Shown here one piece after another: positions 36,487-49,283 of a DNA stretch of 64,000 bases; position 1 is the first letter of the stretch; each line of letters opens with the position of its first letter. A program made the position numbers and the translations under genes. Under the pieces are notes generated by a model. That model did not search any database and had not been told where the DNA came from. It worked only from the letters and a program-made list of their open reading frames with translations. Where the stretch lies: the NCBI RefSeq assembly GCF_026745355.1, contig NC_079209.1, forward strand, positions 124,001 through 188,000, written 5' to 3'. This stretch comes from Beta vulgaris subsp. vulgaris. Lineage: Eukaryota; Streptophyta; Magnoliopsida; Caryophyllales; Amaranthaceae.

Positions 36487-39369
36487 TTATTTGGAATTTG
36501 GGAACCAAGCTTCATACATCTTGTTTGTGAGCATTGCCTTGTTTGCCAACTCATGGACGAAACGGTAGGATTCATCTCCATATTCTTTGTAACCACAGCA
36601 AAATTGAACATGATTCCGGACACGGTTCAAAACCATATTAATCTCCTGAAGGTCCACCAGCACCTCTCTGGGGTTTCCAAAGTGTGATTTGATCCATGAA
36701 ACTGCATGGTTTGATTCGCTTTCAACAACGAGCTCCACATTTCTACAGCACAACTCTGATCTCTCAAACATGAGTAATGCAACTTTGATAGCAAGCAATT
36801 CTGCAACATTGGTATCCATGATGTAACAAGGCAATGGCCCACAAAACATAGCTCGGATTGTATGGTTTTCGTCCCATAGGGCCCCTGCATATCCTGCTGC
36901 CCCAGAATTGATCTCAACTTCTGCTTTAACAATGAACTTGACTCGAGGCAGAGCTTCCCTGTAACTCAGTTGGATATGAGTGGAAAGTGGCTCGACACTG
37001 AATTTGAATGTACAACTATCTCTCCAGTAGAAAGGCTCATCGCTTGTTGAACCATGGCCTCTTTTGTTCTCATAAAAGGGGTAGTCCTTGATATCGAAAG
37101 CAACACAATCATTTAGGCGAAGGGAGTTCTTCGATGCAAGTTCTTCAAGATTCCAATATGAATATGGAGATTTGGTTTTATGAGTAATATGAATTTGACC
37201 GTTAGGTCGTAGCAACCATCTGGCGTTACTGAAGAAGCCAAGGACTAGTTCCTGATGCATCCTGAGGACACCAAAATGCACCAAACCAATACTTTAAATT
37301 GTTCCCAATAACAAAACAGTAAGATAAAAATTAACCAACGTTTAAGTTCTTAATTATATCTAAAGCAAGTCAATTTCTCAAAGAATCAAATTTCTGCTTA
37401 ATGGAGTTCTTGTTTTAGGGTAAACAATAAACATCCAGAGTCTAATTAATCCAAATTTAAGCCAGGTTACGCTAGCTCTAAACAGAAAAATAACTCTCAT
37501 ACCAATGTTGCTACAAGCCCAAGGATTAAATTCTCTAGGAAAGATGGAATAACTCTCTTATCCATTGATGCAAAAGTTCACATAAATAAGCTGACATAGG
37601 AAATGTTCAGAGAAGTCTAATTTACAGCTAGTTGAGTTGAGTCATGTTACCAATAAGTTCATATAAGTTCCAACAAGTCATGACGTAACATGCAATCAAA
37701 CGACAACTAAATTTCTAACAAAGGTGTTATTTAAATGAATGTACCAGTTGATATAATGCAATTTAGGATAAAAAAAAGAATAGGGAAAAAAAGTGGTCAT
37801 ACTTGATCATAAAAGGATTGTCTTCCTTCCCGTAGAAACCAGCATGGGGAAAGTTATAGACAATGCGATCGAACTTGATTTTGTTGAGGAGTGGATGGTC
37901 TTTCATTAATCTTGCATCCACTTCATGTAAAAGGGTGGCTCCCATTAGCTCTAACTGCCGCAAATTTAAACTTGCTTTCTTATAGGATTTGACCAAGGTA
38001 TCTGTTACCGGTTTAAACAATGTGTTAATATATAGTATTTGTAATGGTAAAAACCAATATGTTACACTTTTGCTTTACCATGTCAATATAATTTTATTAT
38101 GCTCTATATTTGACATATGGTAGTTTTCAGCTCATCTAGAGCACTCCGATTCTACTTATTTGCTCATTTTGAGAGCTCTATTGTGTTTATTTGTTCATAC
38201 ACAACTCTTCAAATGAGCTAAGAAACCATGTTGGATGTATAAGGAAAAAAATAAGTTACAATTATCCCACTAGTTATTATTTATAGTTGAAAGAACATTA
38301 TATTTTCCCTTGCATTATAAATTGATTATTTATATTGAATATTCATGCTTTTGAAAATTACCTATGAACTTTTCCTTTGAAGAATATGGATGATTAACAA
38401 ACAATAGTGAACTTAACAAGACACTTGAGTAAAGAAAAATTTTAAAATTTGAAATTAGTGAAATTTATTTCAAATCAAGAAGATTGTGCTCTAAAATTTG
38501 AACTAGCATTTTGTGTACATGTAGTTCTCCAGGAGTTCATTCATCGTACACTTGACATGGTACACTGAAGACTAATTTTTTTTTTTTTTTGAAACTTTCA
38601 ATTGAAATACATTTTGCTTATTCAAATAATTTCAAATGAGCATTGACAAAAAAATAAGCTTAAATATAGCATGATCAAGGTATTACCCCGTGGCAAATTC
38701 GAATATTTTTAACAAAAAAGGACAAACTAAATAATTTCTTGAATTTTAAAATTCAAAAGCACTTCTTTTCTTAAAAATATTCCGGGATTATGTGTCAGAA
38801 ATCATGCACATATTTCCCCAATCTGGATGCTATTATAGGCAATAATTTGAATTATATTCAGCCAATTTCCCTTTCCAAAAATAAATAAAAGAAAAAAAAA
38901 AGGAAATTGTTTTCTTTTTCCTTTTAAACAAAAACACATAAAAAAATTATTCTTTTGCATTCAAGAGTTAAAAAGATCAAAACTTTGAACAAAGTAGAAC
39001 TTTTTTTATGAGCAAAATCAACAGTATAATAGACCATACAAAGAAGATGGAAAAAAAGAACAACTTTATTCCAGTGAATTTCAACTCCTTTTCATCAAAT
39101 TGTCCATATTTTTTATAAAATATAAAAGTAAAAAGATAGAGAAAAGATGGCTAACCATATGAGTCGAAAGAAGTGGCAAAAAGATTATAAGCAGAACCAA
39201 AACCAATAGCCAAAGATAGTGAGAAAGAGAAATCTCCTTCACCCACCAATAATATTTGATGTGAAGATGAATAATGTTTTACCCACTTTTCTTTTTCTAT
39301 CATCTTTTTACACACTAAATTTTCAACACCATACATCAATGGAGGATGAAGGTACTGAGAGTACTCCAT
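36487..39369 (-). CDS. DUF2431 (BMT5-like) methyltransferase fused to RNase H-like domain
   Basis: Three exons in transcript order: 39369-39156, 38001-37803, 37261-36487; 395 aa. Residues about 30-230 match the plant At4g26485-like/DUF2431 family, related to yeast BMT5, a 25S rRNA uracil-N3 methyltransferase. ILLVGEGDFSFSLSLA is the SAM-binding loop, FDRIVYNFPHAGF the acceptor-side motif, and WLLRPNGQIHITHKT follows. The last exon then continues in one open frame into about 150 residues like the plant RNase H (RVT_3) domain: GAAGYAGALWDE, AELLAIKVAL, VESESNHAVSWI, and HELANKA at the end. The usual first, third and last Asp residues are not Asp here (EVEIN, SES, HEL), so RNase activity is doubtful. 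Intron 1 is about 1.15 kb. The fusion could be a real chimera or a wrong assumption of splicing, but no splice is needed to join the two parts. Confidence 0.8.
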
Positions 39370-39885
39370 TTTTCAACTTTTCATAATTCTCAAAAGAAAA
39401 AGAAGTGACTTTTCGAATTACAGATTACAATTTACAAGTAGTAGTATTACATTACCAAAGAGAAACTCAAAAGTTGTAACATAATATTTGTGGGTTTTGT
39501 GCTAGTGCTACAACTATTTAAAGAATTTTGTTGGCCCGTTTATCGATTGTTTTGGCAAGAAGATCATTATGTTATTTGACTGAGCCCATTCACAAATACT
39601 AGTTTGTTACGCGAGGTTCCAATTTTTACCTAATGTCCAAAGTTTCTAGTTTGTGTTGTCTACTCAGTTATCAGCTTTTTCTAGCTGAATAGTTTCGGCT
39701 TCTCAACTTTTGTAGGCCCATGTTAATCCTCCCAATTCACTTTCACATATCACAATCAAAGCGGTGGTCTTGGATAAGTTTTAATTGATCATATCGAATA
39801 GCGTTAGTTAGTGGTGGATCTAGAAATTATATGCAATGAAATCACTAATCATAAGTACTCGAAACAGGAGAATATTTATAGTACA
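39370..39885. other. Intergenic region
   Basis: Probable promoter side of the DUF2431/RNase H gene. Nothing specific is seen. Confidence 0.4.
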
Positions 39886-40200
39886 TCTGGGTATACCATG
39901 CTCATGGTACACCCAAGACTATTTTCTCCAAATGAGCAAAATGAGCGAATGAGCAAATGAGCAAAATGAACAAATGAGCAAACATTTCTACTCATTTGAG
40001 AAAATGAACAAACATTTCTACTCATTTGAAAAAATAAGCAAACACTTTTATTACAAATGAGCAAAATGAACAAATGAGTAAATGGGCAAAATGCCCATAT
40101 GAGCTAATTTGGTGTCAAATGAACACCAGAAGTTCTAATTTATTACAAAAATACCCCTGGGTGTACCATGTTCATGGTACACCCGGGTGTACCATGAGTG
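39886..40200. repeat. Repeat unit with GGTGTACCATG palindromes at both ends
   Basis: The left end has CTGGGTATACCATGCTCATG then GTACACCC; the right end has GGGTGTACCATGTTCATGG then TACACCCGGGTGTACCATG. Between them are many ATGAGCAAAATGAACAAATG-type direct repeats (about 39930-40100). Probably a small non-autonomous transposon, but its borders and target duplication could not be fixed. Confidence 0.5.
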
Positions 40201-40937
40201 AACTCCCCGAAACAGTATTGAGTAAAATCTCTTCTATTGTTAATTAACATTCTTATCTACATTTGTATACTAAAAATTAGATTTTTTTCTGATATTATTT
40301 TTCCCCAATGCATCCATTACTAGCAAACGGATCATGTCATGTCAAATTTCATTGATAAATGGAACGAATCCTTTTAAGCTTAACATAATTCGTTTATTAA
40401 ACTGTATAAACCAAGCATATCAACATGGTAAGTCACATAATTGACTTTCTATATGTATACATATATCATTTCATAACAGACCAACTTTTACAACCAAAAA
40501 CAAATCAACCTAATACTTTATTAACATGTTTTCCTAATATCTCAAATTGTAACCTTCCGACTATATGCTCTCTTAAATGTTCTCTTAATTTTAGTTATTT
40601 GTTCATCTACACCTCCATTTAAAATGCTTACTCGTGAACCGTGACATCTTTGCAAGAACAATCGAATCATCTAAAGTAACACATGAACAACCTTAACTGA
40701 TATCTTGGGTCATTGTCTATAAACTCATTGATATCAATAATCTCATTCTTCAATAGATTCAGCTAGTAATCTTCTAGATTGCAACATTATAGCATATGTT
40801 GAGATATTACAGACAAGAAGTGATTCAGCTACTTAATTATGGTCAACATAATAAAACATGTTAAGAAAATGATTCTAGGGAGTAATATAATAACAAGCAA
40901 ATGAAATTATGATAAGGTATGCAGAAACTACTCTGTC
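40201..40937. other. Intergenic region
   Basis: 3' flank of the FAD monooxygenase gene. AT-rich, no gene seen. Confidence 0.5.
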
Positions 40938-43458
40938 TCAACTACTTGAGGCTTTAAGCTTAAGCTGTGTAGGATCAACATCAGCCTTCTTAAGAAACAA
41001 ACCAGAAAGATAAGCTGAAAGAAAATTCTCTCTAAGAAACCTGATACCAAACCAATCAAACTCCTGTATCCAACCCAACATATAACCTGTACTGATCAGT
41101 CCAAATGCTCTCCACCTCCTGTTCTTTGCATAGCTATTTAAACCATTTCTTATCCTCGTATACAATTTGTACTCATCCTTATTTTCATAATCTGTTGATG
41201 TCCTCTGATCTTTCGAGTTCGTTAGCAAGGCATCGGCGAGACATTTTGCTAGAATGACACCATCTTCTAGAGCCGAGCACCCTCCCTGCCCAAGGTCTGG
41301 TGTCATAGGATGGCAAGCATCACCTGCTACACATACATTGTCTTTGCTTATGTTTCCAATTAGGATTTCCAGCGGAGGCCTATATCCTAGTGGTGACCTT
41401 ACTATTTCTTCTATCTTTGTGTCTTCAATCACTGTCTTTACTTCGTCTGGTACTTTCCCAAGTTTACTCAGTACAAATTGCTTCAGCTTCACTTGATCAG
41501 CTTCTATCAATTTTCTACTTTCTGTAATTTAATCAAATTTAAACTTTGTTATTTCTTATTCTAATCTAACACACATTTTACCATATTTTAAACAAAACTT
41601 CACATAAGGATAAGAGTAATTCCAATTTCCAACTATATATGGTTGGTCTTCTTATATAATAATGTCAACTACGGATTATTCCATGATAAGCCCAATATGA
41701 ATATGACGACGTAAGAAAATAAATTTAGAAGGTCAATGATGATGCTATGCTTCATTAAGTTCAAACTCTAGTAGGTTCGAGAGGGGAGAGGATGGAAAGA
41801 AAATATGAAAAAATTTAAAACAAGAAGTATAGCCAATTGTACAAGTTAGTAATCAATTATGATTATTTGTAACAAGACACCTTTATTTGTCGTTGGGATT
41901 ATTCTACAATAACTCATAGGTGGAATTATTATGAGAAGACAGACCACAATAAGTAGTATTCTTGTGAAAGAAAATTACACTTATGCTTTGTGTAAGGAGA
42001 AGCATACCTTGAGCTGATGGGGACCATGTAAAAAACCAATAAACAGCATTGTCATCACAAGGAACAATACCATATCTAACACCATTTCCCACCAATTGGT
42101 AAAATTTGGGCTCAAAATTATGGCCTTCTTTGTAATATGCACAACCCCTTATTGCTGATCTGCCTGTTAATGATGGTTGCTTGAACCCTAGCCACTTCGC
42201 CACCACCGAAGTCACCCCATCACACCCAACAAGTACCTGCTTGTGTGACATGGCATCAGCTAGTTATATTCCTAGAACATAACATGTAATTAAATCAAGG
42301 AACCACTTTCACTAAAGCAAACCGACCTTATTCATGATCCGGCACAGCCTATTTGAGGTGAAATGAAGAGTCCGAATAACATAACTTTGAACTAATGCAA
42401 ATTAAAGGCACAAATCTAAGAGGGTTTAGAGGCTCAACTTTAATACTATTATTATCATTACCTTGGTCTTAAGGGTGGAACCATCAGCAAGATGCACAAG
42501 CTTTGAGAAACCTGATTCTTCAATAGAAACCACCTTGGAGGAATACCTTATTGTACCACTTGGTAATTCTTTTGCAAGCGCTTCTAGTAAGGCCTTTCGT
42601 TTTACACACCGAACTTCATGATCTCCACTGCAATATAACATCTCAACTTCAATATGCCATTACGCCAATGCTAGCAGTCTAAACACTAGCTTAATTAATT
42701 TAGAGTGAGAAGAAGAACTAAAATTTGATAACTACTTTTTAAATAATGAACTTACTGTGTTCCCTTGTTTGTAAATGAGACATATGAAGTTAAAGCTCCT
42801 GTAACTGAAGATGAAGTATTTATCCTGCATATGTTTAAGAAAAATGATTGACTTTTGCTAAGCAACTTCTTATTCTTTAACCAAGGAAAACTTGTTATCT
42901 TACCTAATATAAAGTATCTCACAAAGAGCAGGAAAGAGATTAAAGGCCAAATATATACTTCCTCCATTCTATAACAAGTGAAACACTTCTTTCTTTATAG
43001 AAGTGTTGGCTTATTATGGAACGGAGGGAGTAACTAACATACAGTTTGTTACCAAATAATAGAGAGGAAGGACATTTTGATAATTCCACCCATGTAAATG
43101 AAACACTGTTTGTTGGTTTTAAGTTTTAAGTATATCCTTACCCAAAAAGCTGGCCATGTTGTTGCCTGAGTGAATCACCGATTCCAAGAGCATCCAAAGC
43201 CCTCCATGCATTAGTCCAAGTTGTGAAGGCTATACCAGCTGCTCTCAGTATATCTGAAGATTCTAGCACCAAACTTTTTATTCCCAGCCTGTAAACAAAA
43301 AAGAACACAATCCTCCCCTTTTTAGTTTATGAATCATTAAAGATTATGAATCAGTTGAATCAGTAGAAGAAAATAGAATACCTATGTAGTGCTAAAGCAG
43401 TAGCAAGACCAGATATTCCAGCTCCAACAATGACAATATCTGTGCTGATCTCCTCCAT
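40938..43458 (-). CDS. FAD-dependent monooxygenase, MO1/MO2-like
   Basis: Six exons in transcript order: 43458-43382, 43288-43142, 42824-42756, 42627-42462, 42236-42008, 41521-40938; 423 aa with phases that fit throughout. It belongs to the class A flavoprotein hydroxylases, close to plant monooxygenase 1/2 (salicylate-hydroxylase-like, related to zeaxanthin epoxidase). Motifs: [18 protein letters not shown] (FAD Rossmann GxGxxG) at residues 8-25, [17 protein letters not shown] (DG motif) at about 154-170, and [17 protein letters not shown] (GD motif) in the last exon. It starts directly at the Rossmann fold, with no targeting peptide, so cytosolic action is likely. Substrate is unknown. Intron 2 contains a 73-bp Stowaway MITE. 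Confidence 0.88.
42958..43030. mobile_element. Very short Stowaway-type MITE in an intron
   Basis: Only 73 bp: starts CTTCCTCCATTCTATAA, ends TTATGGAACGGAGGGAG, flanked by TA on both sides (42956-42957, 43031-43032). It sits inside intron 2 of the FAD monooxygenase gene. It looks like an internally deleted copy. Confidence 0.75.
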
Positions 43459-44059
43459 CTTTCCACCTTATATATATATTGCAAAATTAGCACAGATATA
43501 TATATATAACAAGTTTTGTTGAATTTGAGATGATGATAGCATTGTTTCTTGTATGTGCTTATATAGTTCATTAAATTCTGTTTGCCTAGCCTAGGCCTCT
43601 AGGAAAATGTGCCCTCAGACTTGATCTGGAAAAGTCATACAAGGACAACAATAATAATTGAAATATCCCTTAAAGAATTCTATGTATGGCAGATTGGCAG
43701 GTGCTGCTTTTCCTGGCTACCAGCCTACCAATATGGACCGACTTTCAACTCCATTATCTTTTTAGTCATTTAATTATTCTATGTATATAGATTTAGGATA
43801 GATTCTTAAAATGTTTAAGAGATTTTTTTTTTTTTCATATGAACGTGCATTTATTTCCAAAATAATGTGCTTCTTTCTTTTTTAAGATAAGTATTTTCAA
43901 CTAGAAAACTGAATTTGCATACTTAATTATTTTTGAGGGGAAATGCGAAAAACCGTTTTATTAAGCTAAATTCATTTCCACCAAAGATAGAATACTTTGG
44001 GGAAAAGAATTCGTACAAACTATTTCAGAATTGAAATTAACATTCAACCTTGTCATTAA
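43459..44059. other. Monooxygenase 5' flank
   Basis: Probable promoter of the FAD monooxygenase gene (minus strand), including a run of ATAT at about 43466-43510. No gene seen. Confidence 0.45.
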
Positions 44060-44420
44060 GGCTCCGTTTGGTAAGGCGTAAAACGTTTTCCCGGAAAACT
44101 GTTTTCTGCTATTTTCAGTTTTACATTGTTTGGTTGGCAAAAGAGTGTAAAATCATTTTCCCTTGGGGTAAAATTACTCTCTCAAGGATGGAAAACCATT
44201 TTCCTTTCAAAATGAGGGGAAAACTATTTTCCTTCTCTCTCTTGTACACTCCTCCCACTACCTCCTTACTTTCCCTTTCATTTTCCTTTCATTTCATCAT
44301 TTTTTTTACATCGAACCAAACAACGGAAAACTAATTTTGGAATTGTGTTTTCCATTGTAAATTGTTTTCCATGAAAATCATTTTACACTGAAAATATTTT
44401 ACGTCCTACCAAACGGAGCC
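44060..44420. mobile_element. Tourist (PIF/Harbinger)-type MITE
   Basis: A 361-bp element with ends GGCTCCGTTTGGTA and TACCAAACGGAGCC, flanked by the 3-bp duplication TAA (44057-44059 and 44421-44423). The 3-bp TAA target and GGCTCCGTTTGG-type ends fit PIF/Harbinger MITEs. Subterminal GGAAAACnnTTTTCC words are repeated. The 94-codon ORF across it is a by-product. Confidence 0.85.
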
Positions 44421-44423
44421 TAA

Positions 44424-45362
44424 GTGCACAACGGTGTTTCCCTTTTAGCAACGAAAAATATATACATTGTCCTTCTCATTTTAAAAAAAAAATAGATTGT
44501 CCTTCTCATTTTAAAAGCTTATATTAATTATTATTTAATTAACTAGGTACTTTATATACACTATTCAAGGATTTATATCAAACTAATTTTTAGGCCCGGG
44601 CATAATGGACACTCATACCTCTGCTCTAGTGTTGCCTATGTGTACAAGCCTAATGACACCTTTATCAAGGCTTCTATCTATATTGAGTAAAAATGTTGGA
44701 ATTTAGTTAATAAAGAAAAAAGAAAGATTGGGATAATGATGGTGTGGGCATAGTTCATTGGGATGCATGTCTAGCAAAAGCCTGTCCAACACGTTACAGG
44801 GTCATGTTAATAACCGATTTGGGTTTGAACCATGTGGCCTGGTACCTGAAGGGGACTCACTTAATGTTGTGCATGATGCAATACAAAATCATAGCAAAGG
44901 AGTTTAGTCTAATTTATCTTGTCTATGATGATATCCATCTAGTCTATGAGTTGTGTGAAAAATAAAAAATCCCAAATAAGCGGTAGGAAAATTTTGAGTG
45001 CTAAAGTTTCCGGTGGAGTATGTCTATTTTAGTTTACCCTGAGTTCACCTGTTCTATGTCTAGGCACTTCTACCCCCAATTGAGAAACAACAAACCAAAT
45101 AAATTTTTGCTCATCTAGATTCACAAATATACAATGCTCATTGTGAAATAGTCAAATAGATTATGCAAATAGAAAAAAAAAATTCTCAGGGAGAAAATTT
45201 ATGTAATAATATTGCATATACTGTATTAGTTTCACAGTTTTTACAACTCGAATAACATCCAAATTTGTACCATAAGCTACAAGTACGTTTCCCCTACAAA
45301 AGAAAAACGATGAATGCAACAAAGGCAATCGCCATTCCCTACAAACTAGAGCTTATATTAGC
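44424..45362. other. Intergenic region
   Basis: Nothing gene-like is supported up to the 3' end of the NDA gene; about 45220-45362 should be NDA 3' untranslated region. Confidence 0.4.
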
Positions 45363-48233
45363 TCAGTTTCCTATCTTTGAAATATCCCTGCCAAACACTA
45401 GAGTGGTTGCCCAGTTTACAGCAACATAAAATCTGTTTCTCCAGCTAAGAACACGCGTTAAATATGCTGAACGCCATATCAGAAAGCTGAAGAACCCAGC
45501 AATGGATATGCCCTTTGCATCCTGATCCATCAACCAATAAAATGATGATTTAAAGAGAATAAGAACACAACTGTACGTTTCAAATTTTTAATTTCATGAA
45601 CATCAGCAATACCTTTGACTCGCGGAGATCAACTAGGGCCTTGTAGCTCCCTACTGAAGCCATGCTGCCAGCATGCTTGTAAACAAAAGGGTCTCCTAAT
45701 ACAACATCTTTTGCTGCATATGCCTTTCCTGCATCTTGCTTCCCCATCTTGTTCAATAGTTCAACCAAATATTTGCCTTCTCTTTCAGCTACCTGTTTGA
45801 TTTGGTTGATGATCAAACCAAAGAAAATTTAGTTTAATTACAAACTTTTATACTGTGTTCATAATCCACTTTGCAAAAGGAGTAAGACCGAGTTTATTAG
45901 TTATCACCTGAGCTAAAGCAGGAAGAACCTTTCTTCCAGATTGCTCAAGAAATCCTGCACAATCACCCAGGGCGAACACATCCTCCACTGAAGGAACTCG
46001 CAACCACTGGTCAATCCCTATCCTGAATCATTCAAGATTACTGTAACTATTACAGTCTTCATAAGATGGTAACAACATAACTAGCTCTGAGCGAGGTAAG
46101 GAAATGTACCTTCCACCAGGGCACTTAGGAAGGTTAAGAGATTCTACAAACTCAGACGGACCAACACCAGTCGACCAGACCAAAATGCCAAAGGGTACTT
46201 CTGTTCCATCACTAAGAACTATCCTTTCTTTTTGAACCTCTTTTACAATCCCACGAACAAAACATATGCCCGACTGATGGCAAAAAAAAAATGTAAGATG
46301 AAAAACAAACTTGGAAACATTTGGCCATTTGCATCACAAAGAGGTTGATGAGATATAAGAATATGTGATAACCTTTATCAAGTGATTTGTTGCATATTCC
46401 CTCAATCCCACATCGAATGATGACAATATTTCATTGGCCTGCATTCACAATAGATGGATAATGAAGTAGGCTTATCCTCTCTTCATAACTTATATCGCAT
46501 GAAAACAACTGGGATTCGGGAACAGAAACATTGTGAATGCCGAAAACCTCAAAACGATAAACAGAGAAACATATGGTCCTAGAGTTTCCGTGCTTCATAG
46601 CTAATAAGATGGATATATGATAAATATATATACCTCAATAAGAGTGACCTTGATGCGGTCTTTGACATGTGAATACCGTTGGCTAACATCTGCTTTTATA
46701 AAATCACTCAGCTCGCCACTGAATTCTACACCAGTTGGACCACCTCCAACAACAACACAATGTAACAATCGCGTCCTGTCTTCGTCAGATATACCTATCA
46801 TCAGACAAGAGGAAAGCAAAAAAAAAAAGTTGATTTCACCAATCTGAATAATAATAGTACTATCATATCAACTGAAACAAATGATTTTCCCTTGTACATT
46901 GAGTGACCAAAACATTGTTAATTAAACACAACCCCTTATCTAAACTTATGCTTAGGCTGCCTTCTCTTCACCTAGGTTTCACTTTTCTGAACTTATAGGC
47001 AATGAACTTAACCAATATGAACTTAAACTGAACTTAGTGGCCCTGACCTTGACTTATCTCAAATTATTTTACCTTAAATAAGTGAAATTAGAATGGGAGA
47101 ACAAAGCCTTGGTTGTGAATTGAAATTGTTAGGTATTATTTGGACTTATTTGGACTCATTGGTTGGTTATGAGACCAAAACTTGTTTGAACTTATTGGCC
47201 CTTATATGAACTTACTTCTCCTGCAACTTACTTTCTGGAAGTGAAAACAACAAGTATTATACTGATATATACAAAAACACATCAGTTGGCTTATCTTGGC
47301 TTGACCAAAGGATCCCATGTTAAGCAAGAATTACCTGGACTCTGAGATAGCATAAGATTTGACAAAAGTTTCCTTCTTATCTCCTGTGCATGATTTACTT
47401 CTCGCAAAAAAATTGCATGTTCTTTCACCCCTTTGATGTTAAATGTCAAAGGATCCGATCCTACTGCAATTACAAGCTTGTCATATGCCACCTTAAATCG
47501 ATGTCGTTCATTTGATTGTCCCATATTCTCCGCTGTTTCACAATAGACCTGGTTTACAATAACCAATCATAACTTAGTGTTATACACTAGATTACTACTA
47601 AAAGAAGTGGCATAATAATATAATCCTAAGATTAATTAGCTGACTTACTTCATGTTTCGATGTGTCAATCCCAGTGCAGGAAGCCAAATAGAAATAACAA
47701 TTCGGATCCTTTGCAAGTGCAGACTGAATCTGACCAATGGGCTCAGCTACTGATCTGAATTCCAGTGTCCCCACACAAGTTGAGGCAAGTAGAGGAGTGA
47801 AAACCATATGGTTCCTTGGTGATATACAGACGATATCATACATATTTGTGTCAAGTCCTTTCATGAGGCGGCATGCTGCCCAACCCGTTCCAAGGACCAC
47901 AACCCTTGGCTTTTCCCCTGCCTTTGTTGCTTCTAAGCCTGGGTATCTCGTACTCTCATTCTCTGCAATGGACTGCTGACACGCGATCTTCTCTTTAGAA
48001 TGTAATTGAGAAGAGAGAGTGGCTTGTAATCCCCTAGTTTGGAAGTATGAAGAGTTCATATTCCCGAGTTTAGATGTGTAGAAATTATTGCATTTGCCCG
48101 TTGCATTTTCGAGCAAAGAAGGATACTTGTACAATGAAATACCCTCAGAGAATGCCTCTTTCTCAGTTGTATAATTGGTTTTGGAACTTCCTGACCTTCT
48201 TATGCCTGTCCTTGCAATTCTTGCTAGTGCCAT
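45363..48233 (-). CDS. NDA: Alternative NAD(P)H-ubiquinone oxidoreductase, NDA type
   Basis: A rotenone-insensitive type II NADH dehydrogenase that passes electrons from matrix NADH to ubiquinone without proton pumping. Eight exons in transcript order: 48233-47649, 47548-47335, 46794-46634, 46438-46373, 46273-46110, 46022-45908, 45792-45613, 45521-45363; 547 aa. The first 110 or so residues are Ser/Arg-rich and poor in acidic residues early on ([15 protein letters not shown]), as expected for a mitochondrial presequence. Then come [17 protein letters not shown] (first dinucleotide fold, FAD), [16 protein letters not shown] (second fold, NAD(P)H) and FALGDCAGF. There is no EF-hand insertion, which separates NDA from NDB. 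The C-terminus has the usual membrane-binding stretch and ends [10 protein letters not shown]. Confidence 0.92.
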
Positions 48234-48886
48234 ACTAGTATATCAGCTCGTATTTGTAAAGCTGCAGAAGTTTGTAAAGAATAAAAATTCGGCCTGCCAA
48301 AAAAGCAAGGTTTACACGTTTAAGACCAACACATGGACGACTACTTGGGCAACTGCAAGAGTTTGAAAGCTTTTGCTTCCATAAGTTTCTGTTGGGATGT
48401 GAGAAAAAATATTTGGCATATATAAATGATAGAAGCTAAAGATTATATTGAAAAAAGTTATGTGGCATCTATGAAGCCTGAAGGTATGGCTAGAATTTGT
48501 GATAGGAAGGAAGGTGAGAGTGTTCTGTTTCCCAACATGATCGAAATCTACACTGAGAACAAGAATTTGTACATTTCCTTCTAGGAACATATAAAATACT
48601 GAACATAGATACAAATTATGTATCGATTTTTAGGAGTATGAGCAAATTTAATCACATAACTAGGCTCCAAAACCCAAAAGTCGGCCATTTTTTTGGGTTG
48701 TCATCAAAGATCAAAAAGTTCCATTATCGGATAGTTTGCTGAGATAGAATTTCCTCCTGGATAAACTGAACTACATTGGTCAGTATTCAAGAATGCCTAA
48801 TGTTAGCATCATTAACACTCATATAAAAACTTGTCATTAGTAGAACCTATAAACCATTGAACGCTATTTTGCTAACATATGTTAAC
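48234..48886. other. NDA 5' flank
   Basis: Probable promoter and leader of the NDA gene (minus strand). No other gene seen. Confidence 0.4.
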
Positions 48887-49283
48887 GGGCGTGTTCGGCA
48901 CAAGCTTTTTAAGTAGCTTTTAGTATCTTGACTAAGTCAAAACACTAATTAAAAAAAATAAGAGTGTTTGGCAAGGTAGTGGTGTAAGTAGCTTTTAGTG
49001 GTACAAGTAGTGTTTTAGTAGTGTTTGTCAAAAGCTACAATTTGTAGCTTTTGGGTAGCTTTTAGTGGTGTATAAATTATATGTTAAAGTTTTATTTGAA
49101 TTTTTAACTAGTTATTCTTAAACAGCTACTTTGACAGCTTCTTTTACAGAACATCAATGTTTTACACCGCTACCTAGACAGCTAACAGCTAAAAGCTACA
49201 CACCAACCACTAACAGCTACCAGCACAGCTAACAGCTACTCTAACAGCTAAAAGCTATCACCACAGCTACTGTTGCCGAAAAT
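48887..49283. mobile_element. Possible MITE with GTAGCTTTTAG subterminal repeats
   Basis: The left part starts near GGGCGTGTTCGGCA and has many GTAGCTTTTAG words; the right part has the inverse words CTAAAAGCTA and AACAGCTA and ends near TGTTGCCGAAAA. The overall arrangement is inverted (TTCGGCA ... TGCCGAA), but the ends are imperfect and no target duplication could be fixed. Confidence 0.45.

Noticed and set aside
36627..36932. 101-codon minus-strand ORF
   Set aside because: A different frame of the last exon of the DUF2431/RNase H gene; the correct frame is continuous with the methyltransferase domain.
44050..44334. 94-codon ORF
   Set aside because: It lies within the Tourist-type MITE and follows its inverted repeats.
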